A stretch of 64,000 nucleotides of DNA from Massilia arenae (lineage in GTDB: Bacteria; Pseudomonadota; Gammaproteobacteria; Burkholderiales; Burkholderiaceae_D), in assembly GCF_008014745.1 (NCBI RefSeq), contig NZ_VPFD01000003.1, forward strand, positions 83,627 through 147,626. The letters are read 5' to 3'. The notes beneath the pieces were generated by a model. It was given only the letters and a program-made list of their open reading frames with translations, ran no database searches and was not told the DNA's origin. The stretch's first letter is position 1; the number at the start of each line of letters is the position of its first letter. The translations under genes and the position numbers were made by a program. This document shows, in pieces, positions 30,334 to 38,435 of the stretch.

Positions 30334-31257
30334 ATGCAAGCGATCCGTGACCTCGCCGACCTGATCGCCCGCCATGCGCCTGACGAAGGCATGCACCGCA
30401 GCCAGGTGCCGGGCATGTGGCTGATCCGCAGCGACCGCACCACCGAACCGCTGCACGTGGTGCATGCGCCGGCGGTCTGCATCATCGCCCAGGGAGCCAA
30501 GCTGGTGTCGCTGGCCGGCAGCGATTTCCATTACGACCCGGCCAAGTTCCTGGTGGTGTCGGTCGACCTGCCGGTGACCGGCTGCGTCACCCAGGCCAGC
30601 GGGGAAGAACCCTATCTGTGCCTGCGGGTCGACCTCGATCCCCAGATGCTGGCCGCGCTCGACCTCGAACTGCCGGGGCCTCCCACCCCGCGCGCACGCG
30701 GCGCGGCGTCGGCGCGCGGCCTGTTTTTGAGCGAGACCACGCCCGGCCTGGCCGACGTCGCGGCGCGCCTGGTGCGCCTGCTCGAGGCGCCGCAAGACAT
30801 CCCGGTCCTGGCCCCGCTGCTGTTGAAGGAGCTGCACTACCGCCTGCTCACCGGCGAACACGCCGACGTGGTGCGCCACATCGCACGCGGCGAAGGCCGC
30901 ATGGCCCAGGTCACGCGCGCGATCTGCTGGATCAAGGACAACTTCAATCGCCCGCTGAGCGTCGAGCGCCTGGCCGGCGACGTGGGCATGAGCTCATCGA
31001 CCCTGCACGAGCACTTCAAGTCGGTGACGTCGATGAGCCCCCTGCAATACCAGAAGCAGCTGCGCCTGCAGGAAGCGCGGCGCCTGATGCTCACCGGCGC
31101 CAAGGATGCGGCGCGCGCCGGCCATGCGGTCGGCTACGAGAGCAGCTCGCAGTTCTCGCGCGAGTACGCGCGCTTCTTCGGCCTGTCGCCGGGGCGCGAC
31201 TCGACGCGGCTGCGCCAGTCGCAGGGTGGCGCCAGCCTGCTGCAGGCGATGCGCTAG
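30334..31257 (+). CDS. AraC-family transcriptional regulator
   Basis: A 307-residue regulator with an N-terminal AraC_N-type cupin (DRTTEPLHVVHAPAVCIIAQGAK through PVTGCVTQA) and a C-terminal double helix-turn-helix (NFNRPLSVERLAGDVGMSSS; AARAGHAVGYESSSQFSREY; then FFGLSPGRD). This subgroup often controls alcohol or aldehyde oxidoreductase genes, but no such target is adjacent. GAGGAGG precedes the ATG. It converges with the Cache/CheW gene, overlapping by four bases. Confidence 0.9.
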   Translation: MQAIRDLADLIARHAPDEGMHRSQVPGMWLIRSDRTTEPLHVVHAPAVCIIAQGAKLVSLAGSDFHYDPAKFLVVSVDLPVTGCVTQASGEEPYLCLRVDLDPQMLAALDLELPGPPTPRARGAASARGLFLSETTPGLADVAARLVRLLEAPQDIPVLAPLLLKELHYRLLTGEHADVVRHIARGEGRMAQVTRAICWIKDNFNRPLSVERLAGDVGMSSSTLHEHFKSVTSMSPLQYQKQLRLQEARRLMLTGAKDAARAGHAVGYESSSQFSREYARFFGLSPGRDSTRLRQSQGGASLLQAMR

Positions 31258-33821
31258 GCAGCGACCGGCGCGCCGCAGACCCGTTCCAGGATGCGCTGCG
31301 CGCTGAGCTCCTGGATCAGCAGCGCGCCGCCGTTCGCCTTGATCAGGCTGGCCGCCAGCGCGACATCGTCGCCCGCCAGCCCGATGGCGGTGGACTCCGC
31401 CGGATCGAAGCGCTGCACCGAATGCACGTCGTCCACCAGCAGGCCGACCGTGGTGGCGCCGTGGCGCACCAGGATCACCTGCCCGTCCGCGCGCGGCGCA
31501 TGCGCACGGCCGGAGACCAGGCGCGCCAGGTCGAACACCCAGACGAAACCCGGCCGCCTTACCTGGCCAGGGTGCTGCCCAAGCTCGGCCTCGACGTCCA
31601 GCATGCCGATACGCGCGCCGTCCGTCGGCGGCGTGCGCTTGACCCGCGCGAACGGCAGCGCCTCGATCACGACCCCGGCGTCCAGCGCCATCAGGGCGCC
31701 GGCCACCTGGAACAGCGCGTAGTCGCGTCCATGCTCGTGCTCCGACCTTACACGTTCGGCGCCAGCCAGCGCCGCCAGCTCGGCCTCCTCGCGCACGGGC
31801 CCGAAGGATTGCAGCAGCACCGACAGCACCGGCTCCTCGCGGCTGGCGCCAGCGCGGAATTCGCGGTAGCCCCCGGCGCGCGCGCAGGCCGCCACGCAGT
31901 ATTGGCCGGCATGCTCCACGATGCGGCGCGCGGCGCCGTGCCGCGCCGCCGCCTCCAGCAATGAACGGTCGAGCGCCAGTTGCGTCCCCGCCGGCTGGTC
32001 CGGGTCGGTGCCGCACAGCACCCGGCCGTCGGGGCTGACCAGGAAGGCCTGCATGTCGGCGCGGCCGGCAACGCCGCTGTCCAGCATATTGCGCAGCTCC
32101 GTCGCGCTGTCGAACACGATGCCGATGCCGCCCACCACCGCCGCTTCGCGCTCCGGGTGGCGGATCGCCGCGTGATAGACGAAGGTCGGCCGGCCGTCGT
32201 ACAGCGCCGATGCGCCGAATGGCTCGGCATAGTGGTCCATCTCGCTGCGCAGGCCGCACACGGCGCCCAGCGTATCGCTGGCGATGCGGCTGCCCACCAC
32301 GTCCTGCGAACCGGTGGCCGCCACGATGCGGCCGCTGCGGTCGTACACGAACAGGCGGCTGTACACCGTGTACAGGCCGTTGATGTGGCCCAGCAGCACG
32401 CCGATCGCCTCGGCCTGCTCCGGGTCGTCGCCGTCGGCCAGCGCCTGGCGCAGCTGGCCGGCCAGGGCCCACCAGCGGCAGTCGTTGGCGCGCTCGTACA
32501 GGCTGCGGTCCAGCATGTCGACCAGCAGCTGGGCGGTGGCGCCGGCCTCCTGCAGGCTCGAGGCCAGCACGGTCTGGTACAGGCCCTGGATCGACTTCGA
32601 AAAAGCTTCGTCGCTGCGTTCGCCCGTTTCGGTGATCTGGTCGAGCACCGGATCCAGGCGGCCACCGCTATTGCCGGCAGCGGCGCCGCTGCTGGTCACC
32701 TTGCCGTTCCAGACGATGCGCTTGATCGCCTGGGTGGCGCCCAGCACCGACGACATCAGCGCATGCAGCGCCGGGCTGAAGGTATGGGCGTGCGACAGCA
32801 GTCCCTGCAACATGCGCGGCGCCAGCTGCGCCGCCGCATCCGGGTGCGCACTGCGGAACGCCAGCTCGAGCGGCACCATCACTTGCGTCTTCCAGCCGGG
32901 CGGGCCGGGATAGCCCTGGTAGCCCTGCGAGATGCCGGTGGCGACCAGGTATTCGCGGCCGGCGAACAGGCGCGCAGCCAGGTCGTCATCGAGGTTGACC
33001 GGTACCCGCACGCCGGGCGCGATCCACAGCGGATCGAGGCTCTTGACGACGCGGTCATCGGCATCGAGCAGCAGCATATTGGCACGCCGGTCGGCGCCGC
33101 CATAGGCAGTGAAAATCGCGTCCAGCTCATGCTCGAAAGAGAAACTCAGGCACAGCACGCCGAGGATGGCGCCGCTGTCGGGATCGCGCATGGCCTGCGA
33201 GTACAGCAGCGCATGCGGCGCACCGGGACGCAGGTCGCTGGCGCGGCAGGTTTCAACGTAGCCCGGCGCCGCCAGGGTGGCTTCTACCAGGGGATCGCTG
33301 CTCCGCTCCAGCGTGGCGCCGGCATCGGCCCGCAACAGCACCGCGCCGTCCGGCGCCAGCAGTACGATGTCGTCGTACACGGTGTATTTGTCGCGGTAGG
33401 CCACCAGGCGCCGGCGCGCCGCCTCGCGGTCCGGCGCCTCGCCGGCGGCCAGGCGCGCCAGGAAGCGGCACAGGTCGAGGTCGGCCGCCAGGAAACCCAC
33501 GTCGGCCGTGCGTTCGAACAGGTTGCGCACCAGCAGGTCGAGCGCATACTGGGCGCGCGTGGCGGCCTCGCGCCTTACCTGGCGCACCTTTTCGGACACC
33601 ATATTGGCGACCAGGTCGCGCTCCAGCTGCACCAGGCCGGTGCGCGTGGCCAGCACGGCCGGCAACAGCAGGCGCGCCTCGAGCGGGCAATTCATCTTCG
33701 CGGACGCCTCGATCAGGCGCCATGTCTGGTGCAGCTCATGCAGCGCCGTTTGGCGCCTCACGACATCCTGCATGTATGGCAGGAAGCTCTCCACCAGATC
33801 GGTATCGGGTTCTTGGTTCAT
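31254..33821 (-). CDS. Soluble double-Cache / CheW chemosensory protein
   Basis: An 855-residue protein without a signal peptide or membrane segment. The N-terminal helical region (1-85) precedes a first Cache-like domain (about 86-310, beginning YALDLLVRNLFERTADVGFL). A second Cache/sensor region follows (about 415-650, with SLYERANDCRWWALAGQL and YSRLFVYDRSGRIVAATG). A C-terminal CheW domain (about 690-850, DYALFQVAGALMALDAGVV to VGLLVDDVHSVQRF) ends it. Cache domains normally sit outside the cell in membrane receptors; here both appear cytosolic and attached to a CheW adaptor, suggesting an intracellular sensor that docks to a chemoreceptor array. No che genes are nearby. Confidence 0.78.
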   Translation of the reverse strand: MNQEPDTDLVESFLPYMQDVVRRQTALHELHQTWRLIEASAKMNCPLEARLLLPAVLATRTGLVQLERDLVANMVSEKVRQVRREAATRAQYALDLLVRNLFERTADVGFLAADLDLCRFLARLAAGEAPDREAARRRLVAYRDKYTVYDDIVLLAPDGAVLLRADAGATLERSSDPLVEATLAAPGYVETCRASDLRPGAPHALLYSQAMRDPDSGAILGVLCLSFSFEHELDAIFTAYGGADRRANMLLLDADDRVVKSLDPLWIAPGVRVPVNLDDDLAARLFAGREYLVATGISQGYQGYPGPPGWKTQVMVPLELAFRSAHPDAAAQLAPRMLQGLLSHAHTFSPALHALMSSVLGATQAIKRIVWNGKVTSSGAAAGNSGGRLDPVLDQITETGERSDEAFSKSIQGLYQTVLASSLQEAGATAQLLVDMLDRSLYERANDCRWWALAGQLRQALADGDDPEQAEAIGVLLGHINGLYTVYSRLFVYDRSGRIVAATGSQDVVGSRIASDTLGAVCGLRSEMDHYAEPFGASALYDGRPTFVYHAAIRHPEREAAVVGGIGIVFDSATELRNMLDSGVAGRADMQAFLVSPDGRVLCGTDPDQPAGTQLALDRSLLEAAARHGAARRIVEHAGQYCVAACARAGGYREFRAGASREEPVLSVLLQSFGPVREEAELAALAGAERVRSEHEHGRDYALFQVAGALMALDAGVVIEALPFARVKRTPPTDGARIGMLDVEAELGQHPGQVRRPGFVWVFDLARLVSGRAHAPRADGQVILVRHGATTVGLLVDDVHSVQRFDPAESTAIGLAGDDVALAASLIKANGGALLIQELSAQRILERVCGAPVAA

Positions 33822-33944
33822 GGGAGATAGGGGTAAAATCTACTTCCCGTTAAGCAAGACGCATGCCATTCGGTTTCGATGGCGTCGTCCCATGGCCGCC
33901 GTCTCCTATAATCGCGCCATGACCATCTTTTCCCGGCTCCCCGC

Positions 33945-34580
33945 ATGAGCTACCGCCTGGCGATCTTCGACTTCGACGGCACGCTGGCCGACTCCTGGCC
34001 CTTCTTCCTGAGCGTGTTCAACGATATCGCCGACCAGCATGGTTTCCGGCGCGTCGACGCCGAGCAGGCCGAGCGGCTGCGCCACTACGGTCCGCGCGAT
34101 GTCATGCGCCACGTCGGCATGCCGGCCTGGAAGCTACCGTTCGCCTCGCGCTCCTTCATCGAGCACATGCGCGCCGTCACCGGCTCGGGCCGCATCCCGC
34201 TGTTCGACGGCATCGGCCCGACCCTGCACGCGCTCGACCGCGCCGGCGTGCTGCTGGCGGTGGTGTCCTCGAATGCCGAGGAAAACGTGCGCGCCGTGCT
34301 CGGACCCGAGCTGGCGGCCCTGATGGGGCAGTACGAATGTGGGATGCCGATCTTCGGCAAGGCCGCGCGCATCCGCAAGGTGGTGCGGCGGGCGGGCACG
34401 CCACCCTCGCAGGCGCTGTACGTGGGCGACCAAAGCACCGACGCCGACGCCGCGCGCCGCGCCGGCATCGGCTTCGGCGCGGTCAGCTGGGGCTATGCGC
34501 CGATCGAGATGCTGCGCCGGGCGGCGCCGGAGCGCGAGTTCGGCGCGCCGGCCGACCTGCTGTCGCTGGCGCGGCGGTAG
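33945..34580 (+). CDS. HAD-family hydrolase (phosphoglycolate-phosphatase-like)
   Basis: A 211-residue haloacid-dehalogenase phosphatase. Motif I is FDFDGTLAD (D9, D11), motif II VVSSNAEE, motif III a lysine in FGKAARIRKVVRR, and motif IV YVGDQSTDADAARRAG. The helical cap between motifs I and II and the overall size fit the Gph/PhnX-like group. The substrate cannot be assigned. The ATG lacks a strong ribosome site. Confidence 0.88.
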   Translation: MSYRLAIFDFDGTLADSWPFFLSVFNDIADQHGFRRVDAEQAERLRHYGPRDVMRHVGMPAWKLPFASRSFIEHMRAVTGSGRIPLFDGIGPTLHALDRAGVLLAVVSSNAEENVRAVLGPELAALMGQYECGMPIFGKAARIRKVVRRAGTPPSQALYVGDQSTDADAARRAGIGFGAVSWGYAPIEMLRRAAPEREFGAPADLLSLARR

Positions 34581-34596
34581 CGTCCCTCAGTCCGCT

Positions 34597-34788
34597 TCAG
34601 CTGCCGAAGTCGGCCTTGCGCTCAACCGCCTTGCGTACCGCCGTGACGAGACCGGCATAGCTGCCGGCGCGGCACAGGTTGTCGGGCGGCGTAGGTGGCG
34701 CCGGATTGTGCTCCGGATCGCTCACCTCGGCGCGTGGCGCTACCGGCGCGGTGCCGGAACGGGCAGTCAGGCTTTGGTCTTCATTCAT
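34597..34788 (-). CDS. Small protein downstream of rtcB
   Basis: A 63-residue ORF in the same direction as rtcB and 30 bases after its stop. The N-terminal half is Pro/Ala-rich. The C-terminal part, NLCRAGSYAGLVTAVRKAVE, faintly resembles the last motif of small [2Fe-2S] subunits of molybdenum hydroxylases (NLCRCGTY-type), but one expected cysteine is alanine. It could be a decayed fragment or a genuine small protein. No good ribosome site is visible. Confidence 0.35.
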   Translation of the reverse strand: MNEDQSLTARSGTAPVAPRAEVSDPEHNPAPPTPPDNLCRAGSYAGLVTAVRKAVERKADFGS

Positions 34789-34818
34789 GGACAGGCTCGC
34801 TTGGTGGAAGATGGCGCG

Positions 34819-36057
34819 CTATCCCTTCACGCACACCACCTGCTTGAGGGTGTGGACCACGTCGACCAGCTCGCGCTGGGCGTGCATGACGGCGTCGATG
34901 TCCTTGTAGGCCATCGGGATTTCATCGATCACGCCTTCGTCCTTGCGGCATTCGACCCCGCGCGTGGCGCGTTCCTGGTCGGCCACCGTGAAGCGGCGCT
35001 TGGCTTCGGTGCGGCTCATCACGCGACCCGCGCCATGGCTGCAGCTGTTGAAACTTTCTGGATTGCCTTTGCCGCGCACGATGAAGCTGCGCGCGCCCAT
35101 CGAGCCGGGAATGATGCCCAGCTCGCCTTCGCGCGCCGACACCGCGCCCTTGCGCGTGATCAGGACGTCCTTGCCGAAGTGGCGCTCACGCTGCACATAG
35201 TTATGGTGGCAATTGACTGCTTCCACATGCGTCTCGAAAGGCTTCCTGATCACGCTGCGGACGGCGCCGATCAGGTTCTGCATCATGACTTCGCGGTTGA
35301 TGCGCGCGAACTTCTGGGCCCAGCCGACCGCCTCGACGTAGTCGTCGTAGTGCTGGGTGCCTTCTTCGAGGTAGGCCAGGTCCTGGTCCGGCAGGTTGAC
35401 CATGTGGCGCCGCATGTCCTGGCGCGCCAGCTCGATGAAATGGGTGCCGATCGCATTGCCCACGCCGCGCGAGCCGGAATGCAGCATCAGCCAGACGAAG
35501 TTTTCCTCGTCCAGGCAGACCTCGACGAAGTGGTTGCCGCTGCCCAGTGTGCCCAGGTGCTTGTAGTGGTTCGCATGGCGCAGCTTCGGGTATTTGCGGC
35601 AGATTTCGTCGAACTCATCCTTGAGCCTGGCCCAGCCGGCATCGGCGGCCGGCAGCGGCTTGTCCCAAGAACCGGTGTCGCGTCCCCTGGCCTTGCGTGT
35701 CTTGGGCGACATGCCATGCGGCACCGCCTGCTCGATGGCGCTGCGCAGCTTGCCCAGGTTGTCGGGCAAGTCGTCGGCGCGCAGCGTGGTCTTGGCCGCC
35801 ATCATGCCGCAACCGATGTCGACGCCGACCGCGGCCGGGATCACGGCTCCCAGGGTCGGGATCACGCTGCCGATCGTCGATCCTTTGCCAACATGGACGT
35901 CGGGCATGACGGCGACGTGGTGGAAGACGAACGGCAATTGCGCCAGTTTCGACAACTGTTCCTTCGCTTCGGGCTCGACCGGCACGCCCCGGGTCCACAT
36001 CTTGATGGGGCGAAGCTGGTCCGTACCGCCGAGCACATCGTAGTCGTTCTGTTCCAT
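34819..36057 (-). CDS. rtcB: RNA-splicing ligase RtcB
   Basis: GTP- and Mn-dependent ligase joining 2',3'-cyclic phosphate or 3'-phosphate ends to 5'-OH ends, used in RNA repair. The 412 residues follow the E. coli protein closely: MPDVHVGKGSTIGSVIPT, VGVDIGCGM (metal cysteine), GSGNHFVEVC, LHSGSRGVGN, NCHHNYVQ, GSMGARSFIVRG and SHGAGRVMSR (guanylylated histidine), ending in KQVVCVKG. The ATG at 36057 gives the best family length; ATG 36066 or TTG 36084 would add a few residues. The usual RtcA and the sigma-54 regulator RtcR are absent here. Confidence 0.96.
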   Translation of the reverse strand: MEQNDYDVLGGTDQLRPIKMWTRGVPVEPEAKEQLSKLAQLPFVFHHVAVMPDVHVGKGSTIGSVIPTLGAVIPAAVGVDIGCGMMAAKTTLRADDLPDNLGKLRSAIEQAVPHGMSPKTRKARGRDTGSWDKPLPAADAGWARLKDEFDEICRKYPKLRHANHYKHLGTLGSGNHFVEVCLDEENFVWLMLHSGSRGVGNAIGTHFIELARQDMRRHMVNLPDQDLAYLEEGTQHYDDYVEAVGWAQKFARINREVMMQNLIGAVRSVIRKPFETHVEAVNCHHNYVQRERHFGKDVLITRKGAVSAREGELGIIPGSMGARSFIVRGKGNPESFNSCSHGAGRVMSRTEAKRRFTVADQERATRGVECRKDEGVIDEIPMAYKDIDAVMHAQRELVDVVHTLKQVVCVKG

Positions 36058-36164
36058 GCGGCGCATGATGGCGCAAAACGGCAATCCATGCTGTCCGCCT
36101 GAATTGGCCCCGCCCTTATCGCTATTGCTATACTCGGCACACTACACTGTTGCATGAATGAACA

Positions 36165-36593
36165 ATGACACTGCCGATGCGTCTACTCCCCATCCTCCTG
36201 GCTCCCCTGCTGCTGACCGGCTGCTTCATCGAGACGGCCACCTATTCCATCGATCCCAATATCGATCACGCGATCACGGTCAGGGTCGAAAAGGACACCT
36301 TTTGGACCAAGGAAGGAACGCTGCGCGTGATCATGTCGCGCCTGCCGGAATGCCAGCGCCAGCTCGAACTGGGTTCGGTATGGCTGTCGGGTTTGCAGGT
36401 CGAGCTGTTCGGCAACGGCAACAACGTCTATACCTTGCGCGCCGACGACCAGGCCTGGCAGATCGACACCACGGACTGCTCCGGGCAGGAAGCGCCGGAT
36501 GCCGACGCCATCACCGGCCTGCCGCTGGGGATCTTCGAACTCGGCGATGACGACAAGCTGACTTTCGAAAAGCCGGAAGCGTCGAAAGAATAA
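36165..36593 (+). CDS. Small lipoprotein of unknown function
   Basis: A 142-residue predicted lipoprotein: signal peptide with lipobox LLTGC (C20), then an acidic beta-rich domain with two further cysteines (PECQRQ and TDCSGQ) that could form a disulphide. No family recognised. It converges with the PAP2 phosphatase gene with no intervening bases. Confidence 0.7.
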   Translation: MTLPMRLLPILLAPLLLTGCFIETATYSIDPNIDHAITVRVEKDTFWTKEGTLRVIMSRLPECQRQLELGSVWLSGLQVELFGNGNNVYTLRADDQAWQIDTTDCSGQEAPDADAITGLPLGIFELGDDDKLTFEKPEASKE

Positions 36594-37202
36594 TCACGGC
36601 CGCAGCCAGCCGCGCCCGATCGGCAGCGCCAGCAGCCGGTGATAGACCAGCTCGAGCGCCGGCAGCGCCCGTGCGCAGGCGGCCTGGGCCACCGGCGTAT
36701 AGGCCAGCAGCGCAAAGCCACCCGACACCAGCAGCGCGCCGATCATGTCTTTCGGCCAATGCACGCCAAGATAGACGCGCGACCAGGCCACGATCAGCGA
36801 CAGCGGCAGCATCACCAGTCCCAGGCTGCGCGCCAGCGGCACGCGGCTGAAGGCCAGCACCAGCGCCACCGAGAAGATGCTGGTCGCGTGGTCGCTGGGG
36901 AAAGAGCTGTCGGGTGCATGCAGCAGGAAGGTATGGCCGATCTCGGCCACGAAGGGACGCGGGCTGTACCACAGGTGGCCGATCATGGCGTTCACGGTCA
37001 GCGCACAGGCCGCCGCCAGGAAGGCGCGCAGCGCCACCTCGCGCCGCGGTCCCGTTCCACTGGCCCACAACAGCACCAGGGAAAAGGGCACCAGGAAAAT
37101 CAGCCACTCGGCCGCAAACATAGCCCCTAGCAATTGCCAGCCAGTCAGGCCAGCGTGGGCGTTCAGGACGGAAAACAGGATGAGATTGACGTGCTCGATC
37201 AT
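36594..37202 (-). CDS. PAP2 phosphatase, undecaprenyl-diphosphatase-like
   Basis: Polytopic inner-membrane phosphatase of 202 residues. The three PAP2 motifs are present: LWYSPRPF, PSDHATS (in place of PSGH) and SRVYLGVHWPKD. The layout, with periplasmic active site and six helices, fits BcrC/YbjG-type undecaprenyl pyrophosphatases, which recycle the lipid carrier and can confer bacitracin tolerance; lipid phosphatase is the safe call. The ATG at 37202 starts the hydrophobic N-terminus; longer readings add unrelated residues. Confidence 0.87.
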   Translation of the reverse strand: MIEHVNLILFSVLNAHAGLTGWQLLGAMFAAEWLIFLVPFSLVLLWASGTGPRREVALRAFLAAACALTVNAMIGHLWYSPRPFVAEIGHTFLLHAPDSSFPSDHATSIFSVALVLAFSRVPLARSLGLVMLPLSLIVAWSRVYLGVHWPKDMIGALLVSGGFALLAYTPVAQAACARALPALELVYHRLLALPIGRGWLRP

Positions 37203-37321
37203 GGCGCGGGGCTTTTGATGAAAAATTGATAACTTTTTCCATAGCTTAGCCCATCCATTCCAGCGCACCCTTGGCAAAGTGCAACAGAATGTGACAAGGG
37301 GGTGACAGCGCGCGGCAGTGC

Positions 37322-37645
37322 CTAGCGTTTGTGCAGCAAGAGGCGCAGCTGGGCAAGTTCGGGCTGCCTCTCCGCTTTCTCCAGCACACTTTCTAGCAAG
37401 GACTGACCGTTCTCGCGCTGCATGGTCCACTGGGTGAAATACTCGTGCACGGTACGCCAGGGAGGATAGCCGGGCGGCATCGCACGCCAGGTGGTGCCGG
37501 TGTGCAGGAAGTACAGCACGGCGCAGAACACATCGTACAAATCATGCTTGCGCGGACGGGTCTTGCGCCGGGCCGCCTCGAGCATGGTGCGTATCGCCTC
37601 GAACTGCTCGCGGGGAATATCGCTGGGATAGGCTGGACGATCCAT
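37322..37645 (-). CDS. Solo IS5-type transposase N-terminal domain (DUF4096)
   Basis: A 107-residue protein equal to the N-terminal helix-turn-helix part of IS5-family transposases: YPSDIPREQFEAIRTMLEAA, RKTRPRKHDLYDVFCAVLYF, LHTGTTWRAMPPGYPPWRTV. It stops before any DDE catalytic domain, and no second reading frame continues it. GGAGGT lies four bases before the ATG at 37645. A hairpin covers that ribosome site. It may be an IS remnant or a domesticated DNA-binding protein; no terminal inverted repeats were recognised. Confidence 0.75.
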   Translation of the reverse strand: MDRPAYPSDIPREQFEAIRTMLEAARRKTRPRKHDLYDVFCAVLYFLHTGTTWRAMPPGYPPWRTVHEYFTQWTMQRENGQSLLESVLEKAERQPELAQLRLLLHKR

Positions 37646-37649
37646 ACTG

Positions 37650-37671
37650 ACCTCCAAAACAACTTGGAGGT
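37650..37671 (-). promoter_or_regulatory. Hairpin masking the ribosome-binding site
   Basis: Perfect 8-base arms ACCTCCAA (37650-37657) and TTGGAGGT (37664-37671) with a 6-base loop. In the minus-strand message the downstream arm contains GGAGGT, the Shine-Dalgarno of the solo transposase gene, so folding would block translation. The neighbouring GGAACAGGTTCC palindrome (37680-37691) is a possible protein site. Confidence 0.65.
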
Positions 37672-37725
37672 CCTGATCTGGAACAGGTTCCCGTTGTATT
37701 TACAAGGTAGCCTATTCCAGAGATC

Positions 37726-38292
37726 TCAGTCGCGCGCCAGCGCGAGGAACTCGGTGCGCAGCGCCAGGTTCGGTTGCAGTTCGCCCAGCAGGGTCGAGGT
37801 GATGGTTTCTTCGCCGATGGCGCGGATGCCACGGCTTTCCATGCACATATGGCGGCACTTGACGACGACGCCGACGGCCTTCGGCTCCAGCACTTCCATC
37901 AGCGCATTGGCGATCTGCATCGTCATGCGTTCCTGCACCTGCAGGCGCTTGGAGAAGATATCGACCAGGCGGGTCAGCTTGGACAGGCCCACGATCTTCC
38001 CGTTCGGCAGGTAGCCGACGGTGGCCTTGCCGAAGAACGGCGCCAGGTGGTGTTCGCAGTGGCTATACACCGGGATGCCGCGCACCACGATCAGTTCATT
38101 GTATTCCTCGGCGCCATCCTCGAACGCCTTGAGCACTTCCACCGGATCCTGGTTGTAGCCCGAGGTCCAGTGTTTCCAGGCTTTCGCGACGCGCGCCGGC
38201 GTTTCGACCAGGCCCGGACGTTCCGGATTTTCGCCCAGACTGGTGAGGAGACGACGCCAGTCGTGTTCGGTGAAAGCTTCTTTGTCAGACAT
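37726..38292 (-). CDS. folE: GTP cyclohydrolase I
   Basis: Converts GTP to dihydroneopterin triphosphate, the first step of folate synthesis. The 188 residues show ENPERPGLVETPARVAKAW, the zinc site VYSHCEHHLAPFFG, GLSKLTRLVDIFSKRLQVQE and KCRHMCMESRG. The ATG at 38292 has AAGGTG upstream; the ORF extends to 38337 but that part is not conserved. It is a single gene upstream of the solo transposase domain. Confidence 0.96.
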   Translation of the reverse strand: MSDKEAFTEHDWRRLLTSLGENPERPGLVETPARVAKAWKHWTSGYNQDPVEVLKAFEDGAEEYNELIVVRGIPVYSHCEHHLAPFFGKATVGYLPNGKIVGLSKLTRLVDIFSKRLQVQERMTMQIANALMEVLEPKAVGVVVKCRHMCMESRGIRAIGEETITSTLLGELQPNLALRTEFLALARD

Positions 38293-38435
38293 GGTGCACC
38301 TTAAAAAAACGATTGCCGCAAGTATATAGGGAAGCACTGTGGCCGGCTGGCAGCCGCCCTATTCTTGAGGAAAATTAAATCCGATATGACACATTTGGCT
38401 TAGCGTTGAGCGTGGTTCCAGCCTGGGAGGGCGCT

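Noticed and set aside
31980-33830. 616-codon plus-strand frame opposite the Cache/CheW gene
   Set aside because: Composition is repetitive and lacks a ribosome site, while the minus-strand protein has clear domains.
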